Below are positions 17,424-26,373 of a DNA stretch of 64,000 nt, in pieces (position 1 is the first letter of the stretch; the number at the start of each line of letters is the position of its first letter). This stretch comes from an uncultured Lachnospiraceae bacterium (GTDB taxonomy: Bacteria; Bacillota; Clostridia; Lachnospirales; Lachnospiraceae). Below the pieces are notes generated by a model. It was not told the DNA's origin, did not search any database, and saw only the letters and a program-made list of their open reading frames with translations. The DNA lies in NCBI GenBank assembly GCA_910585465.1, contig CAJUEW010000001.1:372001-436000 (forward strand), written 5' to 3'. The translations under genes and the position numbers were made by a program.

Positions 17424-18137
17424 TCAGCCTCTCAGGGAGTTGATGGTACTTGTAACCTCATCAGATGTCTGTACCATCTTCAGCGCATAGGAGAATGCAC
17501 GCTGGCATTCGATCAGACGGCTGAATTCCTCTGCCATATCCGTGCCGGAGCTTTCCAACGCTCCCCTCATCAAGGATGGCTGCTCCACAGCGATTGCCTC
17601 CACCCCCTCGTCAGAAGGCACATATTCATTGTTTCCCACACTCAGAAGTCTGCTGGGGTTGGCAAATGTATAAAGCCCCGGCTCGATTTCATCTTCATTT
17701 TCTCCCAGGACAATGGGCTGCTGGTTTTCATCCAGGACGTACTTTCCTCCGTCCGTCATAAGATAGAAAGTACCTCCCATGTCCGCACGGTGGAAATGAC
17801 CGTCCCGGGTATATGTAATTTCATCCGTTTCCGGGTCCTGAACCATAAAAAATGCATTGGGCTGCTGAATCGCATAGTCAAACCGGCTCCCTGTCTGCGT
17901 CGCGCTGGTTACGTCAAAGGTCGTATAGGTTCTTGCAACCCTCATTCCGGCTCCTGCCTGCAGCTCCGTAACGGCATCCGGTGAATCATTCAGATTATAA
18001 TTAATCAGATCTGAAAAAATAGCTGTTTTGGGCTTAAAGCCTGTGTTGTTAAGGTTTGCCAGATTGTTGGAAACAACGCTGAGCTTTTCCGTACAGTTGA
18101 AGGCGCCTATGGCTCCCACATAAAACGACATTTCCAT
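17424..18137 (-). CDS. flgG: FlgG/FlhP-type distal rod or hook-basal protein
   Basis: This 237-residue member of the rod/hook family has the N-terminal helix motif (VVSNNLANLNNTGFKPKTA) and the C-terminal motif MAEEFSRLIECQRAFSYALK. The centre is a beta-domain (YTRDGHFHRADMGGTFYLMT). With the preceding paralogue it forms a pair like flhO-flhP of Bacillus, which build the distal rod. The family is exported through the flagellar gate without a signal peptide. The exact assignment among FlgF, FlgG and FlhP rests on order only. It lies 16 bases after its paralogue. Confidence 0.75.
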   Translation of the reverse strand: MEMSFYVGAIGAFNCTEKLSVVSNNLANLNNTGFKPKTAIFSDLINYNLNDSPDAVTELQAGAGMRVARTYTTFDVTSATQTGSRFDYAIQQPNAFFMVQDPETDEITYTRDGHFHRADMGGTFYLMTDGGKYVLDENQQPIVLGENEDEIEPGLYTFANPSRLLSVGNNEYVPSDEGVEAIAVEQPSLMRGALESSGTDMAEEFSRLIECQRAFSYALKMVQTSDEVTSTINSLRG

Positions 18138-18152
18138 AATTTATACTCCTCC

Positions 18153-18911
18153 TTACATCCTTCCCACATCAGTGGCCGATTTACTCATAATCTGATCATA
18201 CATTTTAAGAAGCTGCGCAGCGCTCTGAAGCGCTCTCTGGGAAGACATCATAGAGGTCATCTCCTGTATCATATTCACATTTGACTGCTCCAGTGCCTTC
18301 CACACAATAACCGGCTGTTCCTCCCCATTCGGCTGGATCTGCGGCTGGGCCGTCGAAAAAAGACCATTGTCTTCCTTATGAAGCTGTTCATAATCGGCAA
18401 AATCCACTACCTTCAGAGTCCCGAACTCCCCCGCCTCAGAGACAATGTTGCCTTTGCTGTCCACAAAAAAATTCTCATCTAATATCTGAATCGGCTGGTT
18501 ATTTGTAGAAAGCACTCTTCCCAGATTATTCAGCACCAGATATCCTTCCTCATCCACAGAAAAGGAGCCGTTTCTCGTATACCGCTCTCCATCCTGGGTC
18601 TGAATGCAGAAATACCCTTTCCCTCCGATGGCGAAATCATAGATGCCCTGGGTCTGCTGATAGCTCCCTTGTTCGTGATTCACATAGGTTCTGGAAGCTG
18701 TCTTAATTTTGGAAGTCGTAGCAAGAGGGATTTTATTGCCCTTATTGTGCCTTCCGGTGCGGTAAAGCATCTCCTCGTCAAATGTACTGCTGACCATAGT
18801 ATCATGTTTATAACCCGGTGTCTGCACATTAACCATATTATTACTGATTACGTTCAGATTCCGGTTTTGGGTCAGCATGCCGGATACAAGATTATAATAT
18901 CCCTGATACAT
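18153..18911 (-). CDS. flgF: FlgF/FlhO-type rod protein
   Basis: The 252-residue product has the flagellar rod N-terminal motif (VISNNMVNVQTPGYKHDTM), a central region with FAIGGKGYFCIQTQDGERYT and RNGSFSVDEEGYLVL, and a C-terminal helix (QEMTSMMSSQRALQSAAQLL). These are hallmarks of the FlgE/F/G family. It directly follows sigD and precedes the second paralogue, matching the flhO-flhP arrangement, so proximal/distal rod function is inferred. No signal peptide is seen, as expected for type III export. Confidence 0.75.
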   Translation of the reverse strand: MYQGYYNLVSGMLTQNRNLNVISNNMVNVQTPGYKHDTMVSSTFDEEMLYRTGRHNKGNKIPLATTSKIKTASRTYVNHEQGSYQQTQGIYDFAIGGKGYFCIQTQDGERYTRNGSFSVDEEGYLVLNNLGRVLSTNNQPIQILDENFFVDSKGNIVSEAGEFGTLKVVDFADYEQLHKEDNGLFSTAQPQIQPNGEEQPVIVWKALEQSNVNMIQEMTSMMSSQRALQSAAQLLKMYDQIMSKSATDVGRM

Positions 18912-18933
18912 GATTATCTCCTCCTTTTCTATT

Positions 18934-19704
18934 CTAAAAATGTGTATTCATATAAGCCTTCAGTTTATGGACAGCCGTGCCGTGAATCTGAGAGATCCGG
19001 GGCTCACTGACCTCCATCACCTGCGCAATCTGACTCATATTAAGTTCTTCCACATAATACAGTGAAATCACAAGCTTTTCCTTTTCCTTAAGGCTGTTAA
19101 TCGCGTCGGTAAGAGTTCTCAGCGCTTCCTCCCGCAGAAAAGCGCTTTCCGGCTGAGAAGCAATATCTGTGCTGGGAACCTGAACAGGCTGCCTCTCCTC
19201 ATTATCACTCATAACCATATCCAGTGACAGCACATTCACCATAGTGCCCATTCTCTGAATTTTCTGGCATTTTTTGACATCCATCTGCAAATAGTCTGCA
19301 ATTTCCTCATCCGTGGGAGGGTGCTTCAGCACCTCCGTAAGATGTATCTTTGCATTTTCAATGGACTTGTTCTGCCTGTGGTAATCTCTGGGCATCCAGT
19401 CATTTTTCCGTACCAGATCAATGACCATTCCCCGTATGCGTCTGGAAATAAAGGTTTCAAATTTATTGTCCTTTTCCGGATCATACCGGTCAATTCCCTT
19501 CATAATGGCAATAACTCCTTCATTGACAATATCTTCCATCTGCATGGTGCTGGAATAGAGATTATGCATCTGAAGGGCAATGGCTCTGACGATATACACA
19601 TACCTCATAGTCAGCTCCTGTTTAATCTCAGGAGATTTTTCTATCTGGTACAGTGCAAATAATTCTTCATTTGTCTTTTCCTTCAATTCATCCACCTGCT
19701 GCAT
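18934..19704 (-). CDS. sigD: RNA polymerase sigma factor SigD (FliA family)
   Basis: SigD directs transcription of late flagellar and chemotaxis genes and is held inactive by FlgM. The 256-residue product shows region 2 (IDRYDPEKDNKFETFISRRI, then RGMVIDLVRKNDWMPR), region 3 and a region 4 helix-turn-helix (LNMSQIAQVMEVSEPRISQI). It lies directly after flhA, in the 3' half of the operon as in Bacillus. Candidate target promoters with GCCGATAT or GCCGATAA are visible at 2071 and 13348. Confidence 0.95.
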   Translation of the reverse strand: MQQVDELKEKTNEELFALYQIEKSPEIKQELTMRYVYIVRAIALQMHNLYSSTMQMEDIVNEGVIAIMKGIDRYDPEKDNKFETFISRRIRGMVIDLVRKNDWMPRDYHRQNKSIENAKIHLTEVLKHPPTDEEIADYLQMDVKKCQKIQRMGTMVNVLSLDMVMSDNEERQPVQVPSTDIASQPESAFLREEALRTLTDAINSLKEKEKLVISLYYVEELNMSQIAQVMEVSEPRISQIHGTAVHKLKAYMNTHF

Positions 19705-19717
19705 GCCTTATCATCCT

Positions 19718-21850
19718 TTACTCCGCATCTTTTCCGCCTGCCGTTTCCAACCGCAGACTGCCGATTGACTGTATCTGGACGTTATTTGCAACTTCATTAA
19801 AAGCCAAAACCCGTACCTTGGGATAAAACTGATCAATTAAACGGTAAAAATGTACTCTCATAATCTGAGAAGTCAAAATAACAGGGCTTTGAGAAAGATC
19901 ATTAAACTTCTTAATCTGCTCTGACAACTGCCGTATCATACTTTGAAGAATTTCCGGATTCAAAGCCAGATAGTAACCGCTCTCCCCCTTTGCCAGAGAG
20001 CCGACCATAGTACGCTCCAGATCAGAATCAAGCGTAATCACTTTCATGCTGCCGTCTTCACAGTACATACGGGTAATCGTGCGCTTCAGACTGGTTCTGA
20101 TCCGCTCTATAATACCATCAATATCCTTAAGAGGAAGTCCGGTTTCTGTAATGTACTCAATCATAGCTTCTAGAATTGTCTCCAGATCCTTAATAGGTAC
20201 CCCTTCCTTTAAAAGGTTCGTAAGAATACGCTGAAACAGGCTGTAGGATATAAGCTGCGGAAACGCCTCTTCCACCAGCTCCGGAGCTGTCTTCTTTACA
20301 TTTTCAACAAGACGCACAACCTCCTGTCTCGTTATCAGCTCATATGCATGCTGTTTAATTACCTCTGAAAGGTGAGTAACCATAACTGACAGCGGATCAA
20401 TTACCGTATAACCGTAAAGCTCAGCCCGCTCTCTGTCCTCCGGCCGAATCCACCGACTGGGAATACCGTAGGCCGGCTCTATGGTTTCAATACCGTCTAC
20501 CTCCCTTTCCAGATTCTCCGGCTCCAATGCCAGAAGATAGTCAATCAGGATCTCTCCCCTCGCAACCTCTTCTCCCTTTATTTTAATACAATACTGGTTA
20601 ATGCTCAAGCCCGAACTGTCCCGAAGACGTATGGAAGGTATTACAAATCCCATGTCCTGGGCATACTGTCTGCGGAAGATCACGATTCGGCTGATAAGTC
20701 TTCCTCCAACCGACTCATCCGCAAGAGGAATCAGACTGTAACCAAATTCCATCTCCACGGGTTCCACTGTTAAAAGCGTGTAAACATTATTGACATCCTT
20801 ATAGTATTCTTCCTCTGTAACAGGCTGGGGAGCAGCCTCCTCCTGACTGCCTCCTGCTTCTTCCGAAGCATCCTCCTGATAGAGACCGGCTGTTGCCTGC
20901 GCAGGCTCCTCCTGAATCCTTCTGCTCAGATAGTATCCGCCGGATACAAGCCCCACTGAAACCACCGCCATCTGAAGAATCGGCATTCCCGGTATGACTG
21001 CCATGACTGCAACTGCAACGCCGCTCATCATGATAGCATTTGGCTGGGCAAGGAACTGTTTGGAGACATCATCGTTCAGACTTCCCTCTGCAACTGCCCT
21101 GGTGACAATCATACCTGTGGCCGTTGAGATCAGAAGGGATGGTATCTGGCCTACCAGTCCGTCACCTACTGTCGCAATCGAATAGGTAGTCATAACCTCA
21201 CTGAGAGTACCGCTTGACTGAACCATTCCGATAATACAGCCGCCAATCAGATTAATGCCTGTAGTTATCAGGGACATGATAGAATCGCCCTTGACAATCT
21301 TCGTGGCACCATCCATAGAGCCGTAAAAATCTGCTTCTCTTTGTATCTTCTCTCTTCGTATTTTGGCCTGCTGTTCATTGATAAGGCCTGAGCTTAAGTC
21401 CGCATCGATAGCCATCTGCTTACCGGGCATAGCATCCAGGTTAAACCTGGCAGCAACCTCAGCCACACGCTCTGCGCCCTTCGTAATGACAAGAAACTGC
21501 ATCAACAGGATAATCAGGAAAATAATGATTCCGACTACTACATTTCCCCGCAGAACAAAATCTCCAAATGCCTGAATAACCTGTCCCGAAGATCCGCCGT
21601 TAGTCAGGATGTTCCTGGTGGTGGACACGTTGATTCCGAGTCTGAAAAGTGTGGTAATCAAAAGCATGGAGGGAAAAATAGAAAATTCCAGAGGCTCCCT
21701 GATCGTCATTGTGATTACCAGTACCATCATGGATATGGACATATTCAATATAATTGCCACGTCCACCAGTGCCGCAGGCAGCGGTATGATCAGCAGCAAT
21801 ACAATCGTAAGTACAAACAGTACCACCGAATAGCTTAATATTTTTTTCAT
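19718..21850 (-). CDS. flhA: Flagellar export gate protein FlhA
   Basis: FlhA forms the nonameric ring of the type III export gate in the membrane. The 710-residue product has a membrane-spanning N-terminal half (about eight helices, residues 1-320), the family block ITKGAERVAEVAARFNLDAM and a cytoplasmic C-terminal domain (about 350-710) that docks chaperone-substrate complexes. The linker between the halves is acidic and Glu/Ala-rich (about 325-350). It follows flhB by 23 bases, and sigD comes next with no flhF or flhG between them. Confidence 0.97.
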   Translation of the reverse strand: MKKILSYSVVLFVLTIVLLLIIPLPAALVDVAIILNMSISMMVLVITMTIREPLEFSIFPSMLLITTLFRLGINVSTTRNILTNGGSSGQVIQAFGDFVLRGNVVVGIIIFLIILLMQFLVITKGAERVAEVAARFNLDAMPGKQMAIDADLSSGLINEQQAKIRREKIQREADFYGSMDGATKIVKGDSIMSLITTGINLIGGCIIGMVQSSGTLSEVMTTYSIATVGDGLVGQIPSLLISTATGMIVTRAVAEGSLNDDVSKQFLAQPNAIMMSGVAVAVMAVIPGMPILQMAVVSVGLVSGGYYLSRRIQEEPAQATAGLYQEDASEEAGGSQEEAAPQPVTEEEYYKDVNNVYTLLTVEPVEMEFGYSLIPLADESVGGRLISRIVIFRRQYAQDMGFVIPSIRLRDSSGLSINQYCIKIKGEEVARGEILIDYLLALEPENLEREVDGIETIEPAYGIPSRWIRPEDRERAELYGYTVIDPLSVMVTHLSEVIKQHAYELITRQEVVRLVENVKKTAPELVEEAFPQLISYSLFQRILTNLLKEGVPIKDLETILEAMIEYITETGLPLKDIDGIIERIRTSLKRTITRMYCEDGSMKVITLDSDLERTMVGSLAKGESGYYLALNPEILQSMIRQLSEQIKKFNDLSQSPVILTSQIMRVHFYRLIDQFYPKVRVLAFNEVANNVQIQSIGSLRLETAGGKDAE

Positions 21851-21873
21851 CCTGTTACTCCATCTGTTTCAAT

Positions 21874-22947
21874 TTATCTGAACATATCCTCCCTGTGGCT
21901 TGCCTTATATATGTAAACCAGGATCTCCGCCACTGCTCCATAGAACTCGGCAGGTATCTCCTGATCCAGCTTACAGGAAGCATACAATGCTCTGGCAAGG
22001 GGTCTGTTCTCTATAATAAATATACTGTTCTCCTCTCCCACCTTTATAATCCGTAACGCCAGCTCATCCTGCCCCTTAGCAAGTACAATCGGAGCTGAGT
22101 TCCTATTCGGATCATATTTAAGCGCTACCGCAAAATGGGTGGGGTTTCGGACAATTACATCCGCCTGAGGCACCTTCTGCATCATACGGCTCATGGCCAT
22201 TTCTCTCTGGAGCCTGCGAATACGTCCCTTAATCTCCGGATTTCCTTCTGTCTGCTTATATTCGTCTTTTACCTCCTGCTTGGTCATCTTAAGATTTTTC
22301 TCATAATCCCATCTTTGATACAGATAGTCAAAAAAGGCAACTACTGTAAACGCCATGCAGACCTTTACAACCAGGCTAAATATCATATTCAGCATATAGA
22401 CGGAAGAGTTCAAAAGATCCATATTAATGGTCCTGGAAACAGGCACAAGATCATCCATTATTATATTATATAAAAGAGCCAGAAGAATACTGATTTTAAT
22501 CAGGTTTTTTACCAGCTCCACTACCTTTTTCAGAGAGAACATATTTTTTATCCCCGATATAGGATTAAGCTTGCTGAATTTAGGCCTGATTACCTGAAAG
22601 GACACATTAAAACGTGTCTGTATTCCATTGGAAATAATACCCCCAAGCATTGCTACAAGCAGCAGAGGAAGGGCACACTTTAAGAGGGAAAGAACCGTAG
22701 CTGCAAAAAGGCTGAAGGATAGCGGGGAGTTGTCAATATCCCCTATCCTGCTGAGCACCCAAAGCATATAAGTACGAACCGTTTTGTAAATATGAGGCAT
22801 CATAATACGGGCAACCCAGAAAACTCCCAGAAGGACTACCACGGTAACAATATCCTTGCTTGTGAATACATTTCCTTTTTCTCTGGCCTCTTTTCGCCTT
22901 TTACTGGTTGGCTGCTCGGTTTTTTCCTGCCCATTGCTTTCTGCCAA
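21874..22947 (-). CDS. flhB: Flagellar export switch protein FlhB
   Basis: FlhB governs the change from rod/hook to filament substrates during export. The 357-residue product opens with the Q/E/K-rich N-terminus typical of the family (EKTEQPTSKRRKEAREKGNV), has four membrane helices (about 30-215) and a cytoplasmic domain with the autocleavage motif in VRNPTHFAVALKYD. It lies between fliR and flhA. A second gene in the window (293-601) encodes only the matching C-terminal domain. Confidence 0.97.
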   Translation of the reverse strand: MAESNGQEKTEQPTSKRRKEAREKGNVFTSKDIVTVVVLLGVFWVARIMMPHIYKTVRTYMLWVLSRIGDIDNSPLSFSLFAATVLSLLKCALPLLLVAMLGGIISNGIQTRFNVSFQVIRPKFSKLNPISGIKNMFSLKKVVELVKNLIKISILLALLYNIIMDDLVPVSRTINMDLLNSSVYMLNMIFSLVVKVCMAFTVVAFFDYLYQRWDYEKNLKMTKQEVKDEYKQTEGNPEIKGRIRRLQREMAMSRMMQKVPQADVIVRNPTHFAVALKYDPNRNSAPIVLAKGQDELALRIIKVGEENSIFIIENRPLARALYASCKLDQEIPAEFYGAVAEILVYIYKASHREDMFR

Positions 22948-22975
22948 GCTTCACCACTCCCTTCCCGCCTCTGTA

Positions 22976-23725
22976 CTATATAAGTGTCACCAACATCTCC
23001 ATAGACTGGAACATATTATCTAGGATTAAATATAATTTATCAGACATGGGACCGAACATAAGAACCAACATCGTAAGTCCCACAATGATTTTCACCTGGA
23101 AATTAACCGAAAACACATTAATCTGCGGAATCATCCGCATAAGGATTCCTACTGCCGCCTCAGCCAGCAGTTCCATAGCAATCAGCGGAAACGCAAGCTG
23201 AAGGCCAAGGACAATACATCCTCTGAATATATCCAGCATAGCCAAAGAAAGCTCCGGCCGAAGCGATACCGTCCCAAATGGAATCCGATGAGCTGAATTA
23301 TAAAAGATCTCTATCAAACGGAGATGTCCATCAGAAGCAAAAAACAGCATCGCTAAAAGTGTATAAAACATACTGGATGTAAGCGTCACCTGAGTATGCT
23401 GTTCCGGGTCATAAACCTGAGCCATGGTAAGCCCCATAGAATGATCCATAATCGCAGACGCAAAACGAACTGTGAGAAATGAAAGCTCCATGGAAAATCC
23501 AATCACAAATCCGAAAAGCAGCTCTGTAGCAAGCATAACCGCATACTCAATCATGCTGGATGGTTCATGTGTAAGCTCTCCCCCAAAGCCTGTATAGAGC
23601 AGCAGGGAAAGTACTAGTATCAGCGCACCTTTAGCGGTTCTGGGATAGTTTGAACGGCCCAGAACTGGATTCAGGGCAATAGCTCCGCTCATACGCATCA
23701 CAATAAGCGAAAACAGTATAAACAT
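22976..23725 (-). CDS. fliR: Flagellar export component FliR
   Basis: FliR is one of the core subunits (FliP5Q4R1) of the flagellar export channel. The 249-residue product is almost wholly hydrophobic, with about six membrane segments, and contains the family stretches ELLFGFVIGFSMELSFLTV and LFFASDGHLRLIEIFYNS. It follows fliQ by six bases and precedes flhB, the conserved order of export genes. Confidence 0.95.
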   Translation of the reverse strand: MFILFSLIVMRMSGAIALNPVLGRSNYPRTAKGALILVLSLLLYTGFGGELTHEPSSMIEYAVMLATELLFGFVIGFSMELSFLTVRFASAIMDHSMGLTMAQVYDPEQHTQVTLTSSMFYTLLAMLFFASDGHLRLIEIFYNSAHRIPFGTVSLRPELSLAMLDIFRGCIVLGLQLAFPLIAMELLAEAAVGILMRMIPQINVFSVNFQVKIIVGLTMLVLMFGPMSDKLYLILDNMFQSMEMLVTLI

Positions 23726-23731
23726 ATTCTG

Positions 23732-23995
23732 TTATCCCCCGGCTATAATGGAACATACGTTCCCAAAAAATTCCTGAAGCATTGCCATCATAGAGCTGCC
23801 AAGCACGGCCATCATAGCCAGAATTGCCAGAAGCTTAGGTACAAAGGTCAAGGTCTGTTCATTGATCTGAGTGGCCGCCTGAAAAATTGCAATCACTACA
23901 CCCACAATCATACTTGTAAGCAGAAAAGGCATTGCCAGTTTCAGTGCAAGCTGGAATGCCTGATATAAAATATCAAGTACCTCTAAATTGCTCAT
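23732..23995 (-). CDS. fliQ: Flagellar export component FliQ
   Basis: FliQ is the small two-helix subunit of the export channel. The product has 87 residues with hairpin membrane helices (LAMPFLLTSMIVGVVIAIFQ and LLAILAMMAVLGSSMMAML) separated by the conserved AATQINEQTLTFVPK loop. ATG 23995 is chosen over a longer frame because it gives the canonical family N-terminus and is preceded by GGGAGG. It is flanked by fliP and fliR. Confidence 0.95.
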   Translation of the reverse strand: MSNLEVLDILYQAFQLALKLAMPFLLTSMIVGVVIAIFQAATQINEQTLTFVPKLLAILAMMAVLGSSMMAMLQEFFGNVCSIIAGG

Positions 23996-24018
23996 CACTA
24001 CCTCCCGGAAAACAAAAA

Positions 24019-24675
24019 CTAATGAAAGCTGCGTACAATCGTAGAAAACAAAAGCTCCCATCCGTCTACTGTAACAAAAAGCAGAAGTTTGAAAGGGAGA
24101 GCTACCATCGTAGGCGGAAGCATTACCATTCCCATGGACATAAGAGTGGTTGCAACCACAATATCAATCAAAAGGAAAGGCAGATAAATCAGAAAACCTG
24201 CCGTAAAGCCCCACTCCAGCTCGCTGGTCATAAAAGCCGGCGTTACAATTGTCAGCGGGTAATCCTTCACATCCTCCTGTACCTCACTTCCTGACATTTC
24301 CACAAAATGGTCAAGAATATCTTTTTTTGTATTGCGCAGCATAAATTCCTTTATAGGCACAGCCATTCTGCCCAATGCCTCTTCCTGCGTAATTTCTCCC
24401 TGCACATAAGGCTGGTAGGCAGTTTCATTAATCTCTCCGATTACTGGGTTCATAATATATAATGTAAGAAATATAGAGATTCCTACCAATACCATATTAG
24501 GAGGCGCCTGCTGTACTCCCATCGCATTTCTGGTAAATGAGAGAATGATGATCGTTCTGGTGAATGAAGTCATCATCACCACAATGGAAGGCAAAAGCGC
24601 CACCAGCGTCATCATAAAAATCAAATCCAGGGCAGGCACATTCCCACCGTTAAGGCTTGTCAGAAGCTCATTCAT
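24019..24675 (-). CDS. fliP: Flagellar export component FliP
   Basis: FliP forms the pentameric core of the export pore. The 218-residue product contains the family signatures FTRTIIILSFTRNAMGVQQA (about 38-57) and PFLLIDIVVATTLMSMGMVM, with four hydrophobic helices. The large periplasmic insertion is short and there is no obvious cleavable signal peptide, unlike in enterobacteria but as in Bacillus. It overlaps fliO by eight bases. Confidence 0.96.
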   Translation of the reverse strand: MNELLTSLNGGNVPALDLIFMMTLVALLPSIVVMMTSFTRTIIILSFTRNAMGVQQAPPNMVLVGISIFLTLYIMNPVIGEINETAYQPYVQGEITQEEALGRMAVPIKEFMLRNTKKDILDHFVEMSGSEVQEDVKDYPLTIVTPAFMTSELEWGFTAGFLIYLPFLLIDIVVATTLMSMGMVMLPPTMVALPFKLLLFVTVDGWELLFSTIVRSFH

Positions 24676-25027
24676 CGGCTTTCCCCTTTTTCTTCTCCTG
24701 TAAGGAAGCGTACTTTTTAATCAGTTCCTGAAATCCGTTTTGAACAGCTGTCTCCTGACCTGCTGTCTCCTCCGGAAAATCTCCCTCTATTTCGGCCAGC
24801 ATCTGAATTCCTGCAGCGCTGACTCCAATAAGAAAATTACGTTCTCCCAGCCTGAGCAGGAGAATCTGCCGGTCAGCCCCTACCTGAAGCTGCCCGACTA
24901 TCTTCAGACTGCCGCCTGAAGAATTTTTTGCCCAGCTTTTTCCCAGAAACCGACTGCAGCAATAGGCAAAAAGCAGGACACATATAACAGTCAAAAGCAC
25001 ACCCGCCAGTGATACAACATCACTCAT
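24668..25027 (-). CDS. fliO: FliO/FliZ-type flagellar biosynthesis protein
   Basis: The 119-residue product has one N-terminal membrane helix (VVSLAGVLLTVICVLLFAYC) and a small cytoplasmic domain with KIVGQLQVGADRQILLLRLG and NFLIGVSAAGIQML, typical of FliO. FliO helps assemble the FliP ring. The usual N-terminal extracytoplasmic extension of Bacillus FliZ is missing. It lies between fliY and fliP in conserved order, overlapping fliP slightly. Confidence 0.85.
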   Translation of the reverse strand: MSDVVSLAGVLLTVICVLLFAYCCSRFLGKSWAKNSSGGSLKIVGQLQVGADRQILLLRLGERNFLIGVSAAGIQMLAEIEGDFPEETAGQETAVQNGFQELIKKYASLQEKKKGKADE

Positions 25028-25029
25028 CT

Positions 25030-26343
25030 TTATAAAATCTCCGGAATCAGATCTCTTGCCACAATTTCTGTAATTCGTATACCAAAATTATCTTCTACAA
25101 CTACAATATCTCCTTTGGCAATACACTGTCCGTTTACATATAAGTCAGCCTGTTCTCCTGCCATTTTATCAAGCACCACCAAAGAACCTTGTGTAAATTC
25201 CAGAATATCTTTTACCAGCTTCTTTGTTCTTCCGATTTCCACGGATATCTCCAGAGGAACCTTCATCAGCATCTCCTGATTTGTCTTTTCCTCTACTCCG
25301 CCTTCACCTTCATCCTGAAGCCGCTGAGAATTCATAGGATGTATCAGGGAAGGCTCCGAACTACGCTGGGTTTCTTTTGCCTTCATACTGTTCATCATTT
25401 CCATCATCTGCATCTGTGACTGCTGCATCTGATTCAGAAGCTGAAGCATCATCGGATCCGGCGCTGCCTGGTAAACAGGCTGTACAGGCGCTGTCTGATA
25501 AACAGGTTGCTGTGGTACCGGCTGTACTGCGGGCTGTACCGGCGCGGGCTGCGGCTCTGCCTGTACTGGAACAGGCTGTGGTACCGGCGCGGGCTGCGGC
25601 TCTGCCTGTATCGGAGCAGGCTGCGGCTCAGGCTGCACTGGCTGTGGTTCTTCCTGTACCGGCGCAGGCTGTGGCTCAGGCTGCACTGGCTGTGGTTCCT
25701 CCTGTACCGGCGCAGACTGCTCGGGTTCCGGCGTGTCCGCCGATGCTCCGAAGACATCCGCATACGGCTCCAGAAGACGTTTTGCCAGCTCAGTGGACAT
25801 AATATTCATAAACTCACTTTGAAGCTTTCCCTCTATCTCCAGGGAAAACCGGACTACAACCCTCGTTTCATCCTCAGGAAAATAATTATCCTTAAAGCTG
25901 GTTTCATCCTCCACTTCAAAAGACACTGGTGTTGAAATGTCCACAGTTGTGCCTAAAAACTCAGACAAAGCTGTGGCAGAGGAGCCCATCATCTGGTTCA
26001 TGACCTCGCAGATCGCGCTCCGGTTCATCTCATCCATCTCGAATTCTTCTTCCGGTATCTCCTCCATCATGAGCATTCCTACAATGATCCGTACATCATT
26101 GCGGCTGAACATCATGATGTTTTTGCCTTCCAGACCTTTGACATAGGCAATCTCCACACCTACTGCCGGCTCCAGTTTCCTGAATTCAAATTCTGCTCTG
26201 TTCAGAACCCTGACAATAGGCGTTGTAATATTTACTGCTGTGCCCAGCATGGTGGAAACCGCTGTCGCCGATGCGCCAAGACTTATATTCATAATCTCGC
26301 CAATGGCGTCTATTTCCATTTCATTAAAGCTGCTAGCACCCAT
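25030..26343 (-). CDS. fliY: Flagellar motor switch phosphatase FliY (CheC + FliN)
   Basis: FliY is the Firmicute C-ring protein that also removes phosphate from CheY. The 437-residue product has a CheC-like domain (about 1-200) with both E-x-x-N pairs (AIGEIMNISLGAS and AICEVMNQMMGSS), a Pro/Gln/Glu-rich linker (about 205-300) with near-exact repeats, and a C-terminal FliN/SpoA domain (about 350-437: VPLEISVEIGRTKKLVKDIL, GSLVVLDKMAGEQADLYVNG). The N-terminus begins directly with the CheC domain, so the short CheY-P-binding peptide like that at the start of FliM is not visible. It lies between flgC and fliO. Confidence 0.93.
   Translation of the reverse strand: MGASSFNEMEIDAIGEIMNISLGASATAVSTMLGTAVNITTPIVRVLNRAEFEFRKLEPAVGVEIAYVKGLEGKNIMMFSRNDVRIIVGMLMMEEIPEEEFEMDEMNRSAICEVMNQMMGSSATALSEFLGTTVDISTPVSFEVEDETSFKDNYFPEDETRVVVRFSLEIEGKLQSEFMNIMSTELAKRLLEPYADVFGASADTPEPEQSAPVQEEPQPVQPEPQPAPVQEEPQPVQPEPQPAPIQAEPQPAPVPQPVPVQAEPQPAPVQPAVQPVPQQPVYQTAPVQPVYQAAPDPMMLQLLNQMQQSQMQMMEMMNSMKAKETQRSSEPSLIHPMNSQRLQDEGEGGVEEKTNQEMLMKVPLEISVEIGRTKKLVKDILEFTQGSLVVLDKMAGEQADLYVNGQCIAKGDIVVVEDNFGIRITEIVARDLIPEIL
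25480..25720. repeat. Coding tandem repeats in the fliY linker
   Basis: The linker contains a 16-residue unit (PVQEEPQPVQPEPQPA) repeated in tandem at about 48-bp spacing, followed by degenerate PAPVQ and QAEPQPAP units. Such DNA repeats are prone to copy-number change, which would alter linker length without breaking the frame. Confidence 0.8.
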
Positions 26344-26373
26344 CTTTTTTTAATCTCCTTTTACCTTATGCTT

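Noticed and set aside
25377..25935. Plus-strand ORFs opposite the fliY linker (up to about 142 codons)
   Set aside because: They arise from the repetitive GC-rich linker sequence; composition is low-complexity (Leu/Arg/Trp or Ala/Val), and there is no ribosome site or family resemblance.
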